Assembly (NCBI GenBank): GCA_914767715.1
Contig: OU612072.1
Coordinates: 9,486,001 to 9,550,000 of the forward strand
Origin: Membranipora membranacea
Lineage: Eukaryota > Bryozoa > Gymnolaemata > Cheilostomatida > Membraniporidae
Direction of reading: 5' to 3'
Length of the DNA: 64,000 nt
In this document: positions 22,663-35,700 of the stretch, one piece after another
Position numbering within the stretch: the stretch's first letter is position 1
Layout of the letters: each line of letters begins with the position of its first letter
The notes under the pieces: generated by a model
What the model saw: the letters and a program-made list of their open reading frames with translations, nothing else
What the model was told of the DNA's origin: nothing
Databases searched by the model: none
Translations under genes and position numbers: made by a program

Positions 22663-25600
22663 GTACTCAACGGACAGATCATCTTTTTTTTGACGGTTCT
22701 AATATCGGAAGGAACAAAGCAACACCATACATCAAATCGAAGGGAATTTTCTCCTGAGTAAGAATATTAAGGTAGTAAAGAAAAAAATTTGGGGGGCGGC
22801 CACTTTTTTAAGCAAAATTTTTAAGCAAAATTTTTTTGGGACTTTTTTGGGCCTGTTTCTCCCTTGGATGATACTTATATACTTCCAATGCCTCAGAAAT
22901 ATGCATTTAGATGATATTTATCCATGTTTAAAAAAGAAATTTTGTATCTCTAAAAAAATCACCAAAAAATCCCTTAAACAAATTTAATTTCTGCAAAGTG
23001 GTAGTTATCTCCCCCGTTTCGGATTTTTTTCATTTTTTTGTTGTTTAACAAGGTTTAACTTCAACAAAATATTACACAGACGGGTCATGAGCAATCTGCC
23101 ATATCCCAGAAGAGGTACAGCAGTCATAGTCACTCCTATCTGAATATACAGCCTTGTTTTAAGCTGGAAAGTCGAAGCAGACGTTGCACCCACAACGACA
23201 AGCTTGCGGCAAAAGTATCCTCTCATATTCGGCAGCTGCAAGCTAACAATCTGCATTGTGATGACTGGTAGTTGGTCCCTGTCAATTCCTCTAGATCTTT
23301 AAGAGCTGGGGGTAGTGCGGTGTATACAATCTTGCAGACAGCCCCGGTAATCTCCCGCCAATGATCATTGATTACAGATGGTTCAATTTTTTTATTCTGG
23401 CTGGGCAATCTCCCATTTGCTTGCCTTATAGTCAGAGAGACAGACAGAGAATGAAAGTATCTTCTGTGTTCATCCTTCCCGGAGAATAGTTGGTGGCTGG
23501 CAGATAATATGACAGGGTATTATAATTTTTAGGTGCATGAGACTTGCACCACTGTTTCATGCAGTGCAGCTCCCTACAGGATGAAAATTTACGTTGGATC
23601 TTGAATTCGGTTTTTTTCATATATTGAAACCTGGTACATTAATTTGATTATTATAAGATTTCGGTGAGGTTGTCAAAGAAAGTTTACATCAAGGAATTTT
23701 ATAAAGATTATCACCTGTATCTTGACCCCAAAATTCAGCAATAATTGGTCAGGACGCTAAATTAACTCTCGATTCACTACGGCTTTAGCACAAACTGGGT
23801 AGCTGCTGAGTTGTTTAATTGTCCGTCTCCAATGATACCAAGGCACCATTGAGCAGTTCTTAGCCTGACTTTGACTTGCAGTCGCCCCTGTGTATTTGTC
23901 TCAATGATAACTCATAATTAGCCAATTTGTTAAGCCGATGTGTTATAAAGAAACTTGTGTGAAATGTGACAAACCACCTGGCACAAGTTTTATCCCTCCT
24001 TGTTATCCCTCCCCCACACAAGCATTTCAAATAAAGGGCAACTCAAGCACCGAAATCAACAGCATTGCATAGTATCTCGTCTTCCATGTTATTAGATGAT
24101 TGAAGACTTCTTTGCTTTGCATTTGTTCATTGCTTCTGCCAGAAAAGCTTGTCTTGCCATACTTTTAGCAATTTACATGAGCTCCACCAAGACCGTCTGT
24201 TCTGTTTCACGCGGGCAGAGCGTCTTTTTTTGGCATCGCCAATGAGTGCAGCTATGACATGGTTAGCTTGTTCGGGACCTATTTCAAAGCTGGATCAGCA
24301 GATAAGTCCCCAGTCTTTGCGACTCAACTTTTGAATTCAATGATGGCGCACTGCAGTTAAAGGAATATAGATCAACCAATAAGGCACTTTCATTGTTTTG
24401 ATACCCTCCACCGACATGTCCTGCTCTCAGAATTATCCCATATGTGTTTAAACCATGTTCAATTGAGCACTTCAGGTCCTGCCTTGCATATTACAGAAAG
24501 ATTTAGGTGATCATTAAGAATATGTTCTGAGGCAGGTACTATAAACGATTGGGTTCCTCAGTTATTTAAAAGTTCTAGGTCCGACTTTATCTCAATTTAT
24601 CTTAAATTCGAATTTACACTGCCCCTTTTATCTGTAACAGAATGATGGGATAAAATGGGAATAAAAATTATACTGTTTTCAAAAATTGCCAAAAACCAAG
24701 TGTATTAATGCTAAACTGTATCATGATTTTTTATAGGCCTTTGGAATGTGTGAAACTGTGATGGTTTTTGGATTTTATGGAACTTATTGAGATGTCAGGC
24801 AACGCAGATACAGCCAGCACAAGTTATTATAATTATTTAAAAATCAGAAAGATTAACTTCACCCCAAACCCTTTTAAAAAATCAAACATTATAAATTGAA
24901 ACTTAAATCTGCTCACAGACCACATTTAACTCATTTAATCTAACATCATTAGCAAACCGCGCACCCGTGTGCCTCCTATCAAATGTCGGCCCTGTGGAAC
25001 AAACTGTCCAACAACCTGGAATACAAAAAGACTCAGGCCACCTTTGGCACTCAGGTGCTACTGACTTTTTTTATCACGGATTTTTGCCACATCTTGTATG
25101 GTGTATGGACTGGTACCTCAAAAAACTAAAACCTTAACACGCTGATTGCGCATGTTGGCCTCATCTCTGCCGCACCCGAATACATTCTTATTTCAAAATT
25201 CTAAATTCATTGTTGCAGTTGAAAACAAACATACCAAATCTTTGAGGCGTGTGTTAAAATTTGTTCACCTACAGGATAGGGGTGTTGTTGGTTCGCTGAA
25301 GCAACCTGATATTAAATCGCTTGCTTTTTGAATGTCTGGCTCTAGTGAGACCTTACTGCCATGTAAAAACTGGTTTAGGAATATGTTACTTGACTTATAA
25401 GATACTATCTGATCGCTGTAGTGCTAGGCAGTCTGGTGTGAGACTCATTTCATTATGTATTACTGGCAGCTATTTGTTGTATTGTGCCTCAATAACTAGA
25501 TGATCCTGATCAGACTGTGCTTGTAAATGAAGATCGCAAGTCGATCTGGTTTCTCTGTTGAACCTCAGTCATACTCATAGACGCTTGAAAAATTTGTCGA

Positions 25601-26810
25601 CTCACTTTCATTTTGTTGACAACGAATAATATACACCTGGCCTCTCAAAGAGTTAGGGCTCACAACCGATGACGCATCTCTTGCAGTTCATTCGTTTCAT
25701 ACACTATGTAAGAGATTGCCATGTCAGCAAACCTGGAGACGGTTTGCTTGCTTGTGTCATATTTATAGCATTTCTTAATGTAGCTCAGTGGCCTTTGGGA
25801 CAGTGCTCTATCAAGTTGTTACTAAACTGCTGGCCTGGGGGATCCTTGCGCATTTTAACTTTCAAGATAATTCGATAAATACGACACCAGAATAATCTGG
25901 TCATGTCTCAGCGGTGCTACTCCAAAGACTAGTCTTTTGGGATTTTGATGTAGGACTGGCATGCCTTGTCCGATCACAAATGTTGTTTTACCTTTTGAAG
26001 CTCTTATAATGACAGTAGGTTACTATGCTTTCTTATACACGATTTTTTTAAATTAGAAACGAGGTGACATCAGACAATAAAAAATCGTTCCAATAATCAT
26101 CATTCATTGAATAGTGAAGGAAATTAATAATAACATATTTAAAGTTTAGCAGAGACAAAATTATACTCAACAATGTTGAGAAGGGTGGCAGCAAGTAATT
26201 TATTCTAAATGTACATTTGGAAAATTAATTATATTCAAAGATCGGCAAGTTAAAATGCATTTGTAATTCGCTGTTGGGACAACTCCGAATGAATTTTTCA
26301 TATTTGAAATGACCATAACTTAAAAAATATTTAAGTTTTAGTTTGAGACTTTCAATAAGTGAAGAAAACATGTGAATCTAGCCTCTGTACTTTTTTTAAG
26401 TGAATCTGAAAAGCGAAAAAAAAGTCCTCGTCTACAGTATAACCAAATCACACTAATTTTTTGGTGCCCTCGAAATATCCGGCAGCATAAAAATCCAAGA
26501 AAGTTTTTTCAACTATTTTTATGTCACTCACTATGTTTTAATCTAAAATAACTGTTTAATTCAAATTTAGTGTAATAGGAACACTCTCTGTGATGTGTAA
26601 TGCAAATAGGTATATTTTTGACAAATTTGAAGTTTTCCTCTCTTTAACCCTCCGATTCAGGTGCGCCCCCCAATTTAAATTTTTTACTACCAAAATATTC
26701 TTATTCCCTAGAGTCTTAGCTTCGATTTGATATATAGTGGTGCTTTGTTCCTTCCGATATCACGAAACGCCTTAACGGAGCCACTTTTTTGGGATCTGTC
26801 CGTTGACTAC
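22663..26810. mobile_element. 4.1 kb element with imperfect terminal inverted repeats
   Basis: The left end (22663-22800) and the reverse complement of the right end (26655-26810) align over about 145 bases. Shared blocks are TCAACGGACAGATC, ATATCGGAAGGAACAAAGCA, ATCAAATCGAAG, TAAGAATATT-GGTAGTAAA and a GGGGGGCG inner edge. Indels show it is old. No target duplication is clear. The interior (about 3.85 kb) has no intact transposase. Two minus-strand stretches look once coding: near 23230-23400, with KKIEPSVINDHWREITGAVC, and near 24170-24290, with IGPEQANHVIAALIGDAKKR. I do not recognise their family, so the superfamily is left open. Confidence 0.65.
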
Positions 26811-29559
26811 AGGTAACGCTTGATTATATCTGTCAGATGCCTGAGCAATGCTAACCTACATTTTGGTCTACATTCATACTCATAATACCAACAGCCATCA
26901 CAATTCGCCTTTACTATAATTTTTTGCTAAATTGGTAATCAATATAATGCCATACCTAGAACATCGAATTGGGAAGGCAGCGTGAAATAGAGCCATTGGA
27001 CAACCATCGAGGTCATGGATTGGGCTAAAAAACCATGCATAGCTAACAAAATCTTGTAAGATATGCAACTTCATGTCAGCGTATTATGTCTGGAATTAAT
27101 CTTCTTCTTCCATAAGTAGAACCTTTTTTAAAATCTCATTGCAATTAAACAGGATGCACACCATATCTCACAGGAGTTTTGTGTGAGACGGTCTCAATAA
27201 AGCCACATTACCTCTACAACATCAGAAAATCAATTAAACGGGAAAGCAGTAGCATCCATGATTTAAGAAATTTCCCACAATGCAATAGTGGTCTGTAACT
27301 CCTAGAAATAATCCCGTTGAAGTTACGTACTTTGATTGTACCAACATAAGAATACTAATAATATTACATTTCAGAATAATGACGTTGGTTGCGGAGACTC
27401 CCAGGTAGCAGCAAGTTGTCTGGTAGTTTGGCCTTACAGCAAGGCTTATGACAGGCCATTCTCAAGGTCGGGATAATAAAAGATCTCAAGTATTCATCTT
27501 GTTTATCCGAGGCAGCAATAAAACTGACCATCGACAGCCACAAGAAGCTGTTGAAGGCCTGTAGTTCACCCCACTACAAAGCTTTTACATACAGGTTCAC
27601 CCTAGCATGCATAAAAGGAGATTTGTATAAATAATCGGACAAATTCTGTAAAGTTCAACATTATCCAAAGTATTTTAAAGGATATTGCCACCCATCCTGT
27701 TAGACTTTATGTGAAACCTATAGATAGATTTGTTGATTTATTAGTACCATATGGCCATCAGTTTTAATTTAGATTTACAACATTTTATTGAGTCTAGCTC
27801 TAGAGTTTTGTCCATCGATTTCAACATCAAAAGATACTGGTGACCTCTGACCCCTGCCCACTCACACTCTCTATCATTGATTAGGCTGGCAGTTCATCAT
27901 CGATGAACTTTTCTAACTCTCTAATATCATAAGGTGTCCTATCAATGAACTCCCCTTACTGAAGTACTAAATAACATGTGCGTATTAACCTAGGGTGAAC
28001 CCTTTTCAATAGAGCCCTAATCCTTTTATGCTAGGTTTACAACATAATAGATAGATAGCCCATTCATTATTGCAACTGCGAGTATTTCTTTAGGTATTAC
28101 AACCGTTCATATCGTTACAACTACCATTCATTCCTTTGAAAGGGAAGAGACAACATAGCTCTGCTTCGCAGCCTGAAGCCTCAAGTTTTATAATAATAAA
28201 TCTCCAACTGCTAGGAGAGTTTTATCAGGATAATACCTGCTGAGGTAGTCTGTCGGAGATCAAAGACAGCAGCTGCATCTCGCTGCTTACAGAGTGCTGC
28301 CGATTGTATATGGGCTTATCTGGGGATCTTATGTATGCAATGCTGACTTAGTTTGGATAAGGAGACGAGTAGGAGGAGATATTGCGGCAGCGGCATAATT
28401 AGAGAACTGCTGCCGAGAGTGTTTATCTCTCAGGGTTAATTTAGAACTGCAGATCTTGAGGTAAGTTGAAGAAGTGGGTTAATCTTTGTTAGCCTTGATA
28501 TGCAGGTTACCAAATGACAGTCAAGTGAAATGTAGATAATTTGATCAACAGTTTTTGATTGATTGATTGTATTGCTATCACTAACTACAAAAGTTGTGAG
28601 AAAAAGGTTGCTGTTACACATACTCTGCTCGTGAAAATATTAAAGTTGTCTTGCATGCACCAAACTAGTATTATTAATATCAATTTTCATGTGTCGAAAA
28701 AAGCAGTTGGTGGCATTGTAGCAAAGTAGGATTACAAAGGGGTTCAAATTTTAATAGTTTCATCCCACCTGCGACCTATAGCAACTTTTCAAACTCTTCA
28801 AAAACTGGAAAGCGCTCATGTCAAATTGTTGCAATTTAATTGCTAATCCAAGCTGGACTGTCATTACTGAAGAAACTAAAGTAGTTACAAAATTCCAGGC
28901 TTCCCAGCTGTCTTTCATTCATGCATGTTTGCTGTGGTTTAAAACCACTAACAGCATTATTGCAACAAATCATTGTAAATTTGTTTAGAAGAATAATGGG
29001 GTATAATCTTTGTTTATTTGGCTTGTTTGTAGCCACTATAGAAAAGTGATGGGAGTTAATTGCATATCCATTATTAGGTTATGATCAAGCCATAAACGCA
29101 ATGGGGTATTTACTATTGCGGCTTGCAAATATTATCACAGCGAAAGGTGCCAGGTGATGGCTGAGTAAATCACTGGGCTCGCCGACACAAACTCATCTTG
29201 TCTCAAACTTTGTGACTCAATATTTATCTATTCAAAATTCTGAATGGCACCAAACCATAATTAGGAGATTGTCTATATCTAGACAATTGTACATATCTGT
29301 GGTGTTAATGGTGTTTCTATTATTTTTAGTGGTGTTATGTCATCAGTTGCCAGAACACACATGTTTTTGATAACCACAAGGTATGATAGGCATTTTCACC
29401 TATCACATTTTGTCTACAAGAATGACTTTTCTTTACAATTTATTTTACAGATTGATGTGAAAAATCGAGCACCAGATTTAACTATCTCAACATTTAACTT
29501 TATAAACTTCCGACAACTGGAGAGATAGAAACTGTTAAAGTAAATCTTCAAGGACAGAC
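26811..29559. other. Intergenic / upstream of gene B
   Basis: No gene supported. The last 110 bases before 29560 may be 5' UTR: an acceptor-like TTATTTTACAG ends at 29450, so gene B may have an untranslated first exon further upstream. I see no convincing TATA box. Confidence 0.45.
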
Positions 29560-29713
29560 ATGACGTGTCGGACAGTATTAGCGGCCCTTGTGGCTGCGTC
29601 TTATTTAGTTTTAGTCATACAAGCAGACAATCATTGTGCCTCAACTAGGTTCGGATGCTGCGATGATGGAGTAACAATAGCTACAAGAAAAGACAAGAGC
29701 GGATGTCCACCCG
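29560..29713 (+). CDS. Gene B exon 1: signal peptide + Cys cassette 1
   Basis: ATG at 29560, signal peptide with core VLAALVAASYLVLVIQA, likely cleaved before DNHC. Then C-ASTRFGCCDDGVTIA and GCPP, the papilin-type cassette C-x4-GCC-x-DG...GCP. Donor CCG|GTAAGA, phase 1. Stops lie upstream in frame, so the start is well fixed. Confidence 0.85.
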
Positions 29714-32700
29714 GTAAGAGTTATTCATATTTGACACGCTATCTCTTTCCCAACTTTTTAATGCATGTGCTCTGAGAGCTGGAAGGTGTATACTGTAATG
29801 TATGTAGGATATTTTCTCCAGACGACAGTGTTTGTCCTGCATTGTTACTTGTAGGGGACAATGTCTTTCCCAGCTACTCCGCCAGGTTTCCGGGCAGGGA
29901 TTTCCAATGCTCTGAAGTGTACAATATAAGTATTCGATTTGTTGGTCTGAAACTTAAATATAGATAAATAAACTGCTGAAGCCATTGTTATGCTAAATTT
30001 ATTTCTTTGTTTCAAAAGATTCTGTCCTCTCCGGCCAGGGGCCATACTTGAGCACATTTAAAGGGTCCCTCATCCCAAAATTGAAGACTGCCGACTCTTT
30101 CTAGTGCTTTTAACATGCAGGCCCAATAACCCTTAGATAATAGCAGCCCCAATTAATTAATTGTTATTTTATTATCCAATAACTGCCCCCTGGCCTGTTT
30201 TAGTTTTTTGGCAGCATAACCCTCATTGTACAGCGGAATTCCGATAGAAATTGTTTTGTTGGGCTGGCTAGCAGCAGCAACAAATGTGTTAAAACTCCTA
30301 ATAGCCTAATCCAGAGATAATTACTCATGTCTTGTGGTTATATTAAAGGTACAAAGCCCAATAAAAGCAGATCTGCTAGTATTTCTGCCCTGCAGGCCTC
30401 TGTTTGCTAAGTCTTTGATCTTCCCTGCTTCGGTCAGACAGCAGAATGACTAATATCAGTACAAGTGACACCAAGGAGTAATAGCGAATACCTGTTACTC
30501 CTTGGTGACACCTAGATTCCAGTGATTACTATTTTTTACATAATACAATGACATCGACACTCAAAGTAGACCTCAGCATCATCGTCAAAAAATTTGCTAA
30601 GACATTATCATTCCTTGAGTTCTGAGACCTGAACTCAGGTTGATTCAAGTAACTTCGGCCAGCCTCTTTTCAAAGGCAGTCACTCCTATCAATCCCTTCC
30701 CCAGTGGAATCGTTGGTGGAATTGTAATGAATCACAATAAAGTTTATCTTATAATTTTCATCTAACTTATCTGTCAAGTTTACTGTTGACAGTGTGAACG
30801 TGTGAACTCAGAATGATACCATACTAGGCTACCTGTCAAATCAGACAGAATAGATTATCTAACCATCCAATTGTATGAGATTAATTATCTGCTCCCTGTT
30901 CACACCTTGTGGTTATGTGATTTGTTTATATCTGGTTTCACTGGCCTCTGTGTCACAGCGCCCCAGGCCTCTGTACTAACAGTGCAGAGTTACCCCAAAA
31001 AATAACAGCTTGACATCATAATGGAAATTTTATCCTTGATCTTGAAGGAGGCCAGAAACTGTAATGAGAAGTTCAGTGCTCATATTTTTGTTAACTTTTT
31101 GACACCATTGACAACAATTACCTTCATCCAGTAACGATTACTGACAGACATCATCACCAAACCCTGACCCTCCCTAAATTAAACACCAAAACATGTAGTC
31201 TTTTTAGCTTCTTACATCGATCGGTGAAAAATAAAGTCTTTTTAGCTTCTTACATCGATCGGTGAAAAATAAAGTTCATAATTATAATTTGGTTTTTATT
31301 ATCATTATTTCTATGTTGCTATCATGGCTTTGCACTCCATAAAGTTCTGGCTTCAATTTAAATTGAAATGTACTGTAGGCTACTAGTCTAACTTTATTAT
31401 GAGTACATTGGTCTATTATATATGGCTCGATGATTTCTTAATTCCAGTTGAAATATGTACGCTGCCACCTGCGAGTGGAGCCTGCGCTAAATCTAAGCCT
31501 CGGTGGTTCTACAACTCTCTGACCCACTCATGTGAGCAGTTTGTCTATACTGGCTGTGGTGGAAATGGTAACAAGTTCCGAAACAAAGAAGAGTGTGTGC
31601 AAGCCTGCAGTCACGCTAATAAAACCAAAGGTAGGTGGCTTCATTCCCTCTGTTGGTCTTACTGAGATAGGGTTGAAAACATGCCTCTATCAGTTTTACT
31701 CGGGAAGTGGGGTGGTTTGTTGATTTGCTCCACCAGGCTAAGATGCTTCGAATTGAGTCTTTCTCAGGTTTGAGATGAGGGTGATTCCGTGAATATGCAT
31801 ATGCAGTTTTGGCCATCCTTTTTCCTAGGACAACGTGATGTAAGTTGATGCACAATTTGAAGCATGGAAAGACCTTGGGTATTTTACCAACCTCCCAAGG
31901 TTTTTTCATGCTTCAAATTGTGCATCAACATTTCCTTCCTTGATAATTTATATTAACATAACCTCCGTTTTTCTATGCCAGTGTATATAATGGTTTCTAG
32001 CACGAAAAAAAAATATCACAGAAAAGGATGGAAAAAAACCTGACAAGAAAATTGGGAGGGTTGTTAGTTGAAAGCTTTTTAATTGGTCTATATTTGATAG
32101 GGGGAAAGCTTTTACAAGACCCTCTGGCTTAAGTTTACACTGGACCCTGAGTCCTGTCTTACTTCAGTCTAATGAACATTATGTTTGTTTGCTCTGATGG
32201 TGAATAATCGAAGTGGTATTTGCAGTCCGTGACAGGCACTAGATTTGTTTTCGTAACTTGGACAGTCATTGTTATTGAAAACAATGCTCTAGTTTCCTTG
32301 CGGTGTTACATAATAACAGAGCTTTGGTGATTAACCTTTCCATATGTTGACTGCTGACCTAACAAGGAAATAGTTTCAAGCCATTACCAACCAGAATCCT
32401 TTAGCTGCCATTCACAATAATCACAAGCTATTACATAAACAGGGAAATCCATAGACCAGCTAGATTATGTTTACTTAAATAACTGTGGTTTTCTTCTGTA
32501 ATACCAGAGACAAAAGTGTCACTGTCCCCTTGCTACTGCCAATTCAGAGTACTTACAATGTTAAACTGCGATTAAAAGGCTCCATATAGGCTTTTTACCC
32601 CAGGACTTTATTGGTCAAGAGTCCAGGCGGGTTTTTGGTCGTTACACAATCGAAAATTCCCATAGAATCATCAAAGCATCATTTACAACATACAACGTGG

Positions 32701-35700
32701 CAGTCCAGTTTTTTGCTGTGTTGACAAACCAATGAAGGTTTACTGCTTCACTCACAGTGTAGGCTGATTATAGAAGGACTTTATATGACCACTGGACAGC
32801 CACCAGTGTGTGAGTTGTCAGATATTACATAATCAAACATTCCCATAGAATATCTAGAGCATTATTTACAGTTTGTTGGGTGGATTGTTGATTAATGAGT
32901 CAAATTTACACATTTCCAATGAGTCTGGCCTACTGCTATTACCTACATCAAAACGGTTTCACTTGGGTGGCATGCCAATAAAAATACTGCGGATTCTTGT
33001 CATTTGTCAGGTGTCTTTGCTGGCTTTTATTAGGTTTCTTATTTATGGTGTAGTAGGACTGATTGACTTGAAAAATGCACACTTTTCCCCCCATGAAATA
33101 TTAGTGGGTGAAGCATCAGTTGAAAATACAGCACACCAAGAGTCTTATGGTTCAATGAGAAACATTGACCTAAATCTTTTCCAGACTCAATAGTCTGCAT
33201 TTTTGTTATGTCTTTTAGCCCATAACTACATTAGTAGTAAAATAACAATGCTAGGCTCTGGTGTTGCTAAAAGAATGGATGGATAGTGCAGAAAGATGCA
33301 GTAAAAAGTGAATACCTGGGTTTGCTGGCATTAAATATTTCCAGTGATTCCAAACCCAGCTGGACCGAATATCTGGGTTAGCGCGTTATTTAAAGGTTAT
33401 ACAACCAAACCCTGGCAACATCCCTACTCAGTATGGAACAAGGCCCTGATGAGGTTGGCTGCTACTGCAAGCGGCGAAATATTTGTAAAATATCTTTGAA
33501 AATGCTAAGAAAGGCATTTCTTTTATTTACATTATGATATGCATTATAGCATTCACCAGCCATTTCATTAGTGCTGCATGTTTATTATAATTAATATTAA
33601 TTATTATGTAACAAAATGTTGGGAGGGCAGTTTAATAGGCGAATTTTGGTTATGAAAGCTTTACATGATTTAGATTGTAATCGAGATAAAGTGATAATGG
33701 GATTTAATGATGTTATTACACCAGCTCTAGAAACATGGAATGTCTGCTGTCTAAACATGCAGCTAAAATGAGCTGCTATTTGGTATTGAGGTTGCAGATG
33801 TGCGTTCATTGGGCTTGATGGGCATTATATAGATCCAGAAACAAAGCCAGGAAATACCCAAATCAATAAACTTTCAAATGTACTCATTTGCACTCACATT
33901 TAGTATAAATGGTGGTAAATCTAAACTCCATGAGTATTCCAGTCATTCAACTTCGCTTAAATCAGCGAAGGTAACTTTATCAAGCATTGAAACTTCCTAA
34001 ATAGCCCACCACAAAACAATACCGGACCGATGCAGCAGATTAACATTTTTTATTACGTGGTTGGCATGAAATACAGTAGGCCCAATGACTGTATTTATAA
34101 TCTTTGGTAGGATCAAAGACTATATCCGCAATCTGTAGTATGACATTAAAAAGGCTAGCGCCGTAAGGGGCAGCGGGTGCACATTCAGGTGATGATCCAC
34201 TCCTATTTCAATATAGGCTAGATAAGAAAGTTTAATCTGATAAAGCAATGTTTCATGTTACTGCTAACATTTTTTAAGCCCCTTTGATGTTAATTGGCAG
34301 TGACAAAAGTGCCATTCACTGTATACAAATAATACAGGGTCATCACAGCAAACACAATCTATTGTTTGTATATTTACAAAAAAAGTAAGCCACTTTTATT
34401 TCAAATCTTATTACGATATTACGTTCATCTGGAGTTTATTGAGATTTGAATCAGATATAATTTTATTGTGACATAGCCTGTCCCAACAGCAACCGAAACA
34501 GACAGTAATTGGGTGATCGAGATTCACATCCACTCTGTGTTTGGCATTTATTTCTGTGTTTTTGTCTCTTCATATTTCTCCACGATCTTACATAATCACA
34601 TGTTAATGGGGAGACAACTCTTCGCTTGTTAAATATTAGGCCTACCCCATAGCAGTATAGGGAGTTTTGGACAAACTGTTTGGTCTCAAACACCCTGATA
34701 GCAGCATTCAGGATTTGCTACAAAATTACAGTCATGTTCCTATCATGCCAAATCATTTATTTTCCCTTTTTATTTGCAGATGTGTTGCCTGTACAGATTG
34801 GTGCTGAGGTGACCTTGACCTGTAACTTCGAGAAGATAGACGAGTTTAAGGACTGGTTTCTCGTACAGAATGGTAACACCTACCCGCTATCTACTGGATC
34901 TGGGAGGAAAAACATGAAAGTAAGTGAATATTAGACATTATTGTGGCACATGCAAACAACTGATGATGGGTTCAACTACTCCAAGTGTTCCTCAGCTTTT
35001 GCCTAAGTTCCCACTTGGCTGGTTCTTATGCTGGAATTTAATTGTGGTTAACCCGATTGCAGCTGGCTTAATGTATATATGAAAGTCATTTAAACTAGGA
35101 ACATGAAATGAGCAACCTGCATGCCTAAGTTGATGCCTTTAAACTGCATTTATAATGAGCTTGCTTAGCTTTTGGCACATTGCTCGACTGTCCAGAGGTA
35201 ACAAAAAATTTCAGCAACCCCCTCCCCCCCCCCCCGTCCACTCACTCTGGACTGCAAAATCTTCGTCACCCCCTTTAGACATTACAGCCACCTACACAAA
35301 GTATGATAAACATTTGGCTGTACAATGGGAAATAAACATTGACCTAGAGTTTAAATTCTTTCTTTTAGATCTTTTTGGGCCCCAGACAAGCAGTAAAGTT
35401 TAATTTTCTTATGCAAACATACCTAGCACAGTAGTAAAACATTACAATTGTGTAATTCTAAACCATAATTAAAACTCCAAGTTCAAGCACCCCTTATCTC
35501 TGATATTTACTTTTGTACTCCTGGGAATTTGTAATAATTTTGTGCATGATGAGCATTTGTTGGCTTCTGTCAAAATGCTATGTAACAGTTAAATATAACA
35601 TGACAGATTGAAGGACATTTTGATGTATTGGGTGCCCAGGGTGTCCATTTCTCACTGATTGATTGAGATGACCATCCGTGGGCATGTGAACCCTCACTCA

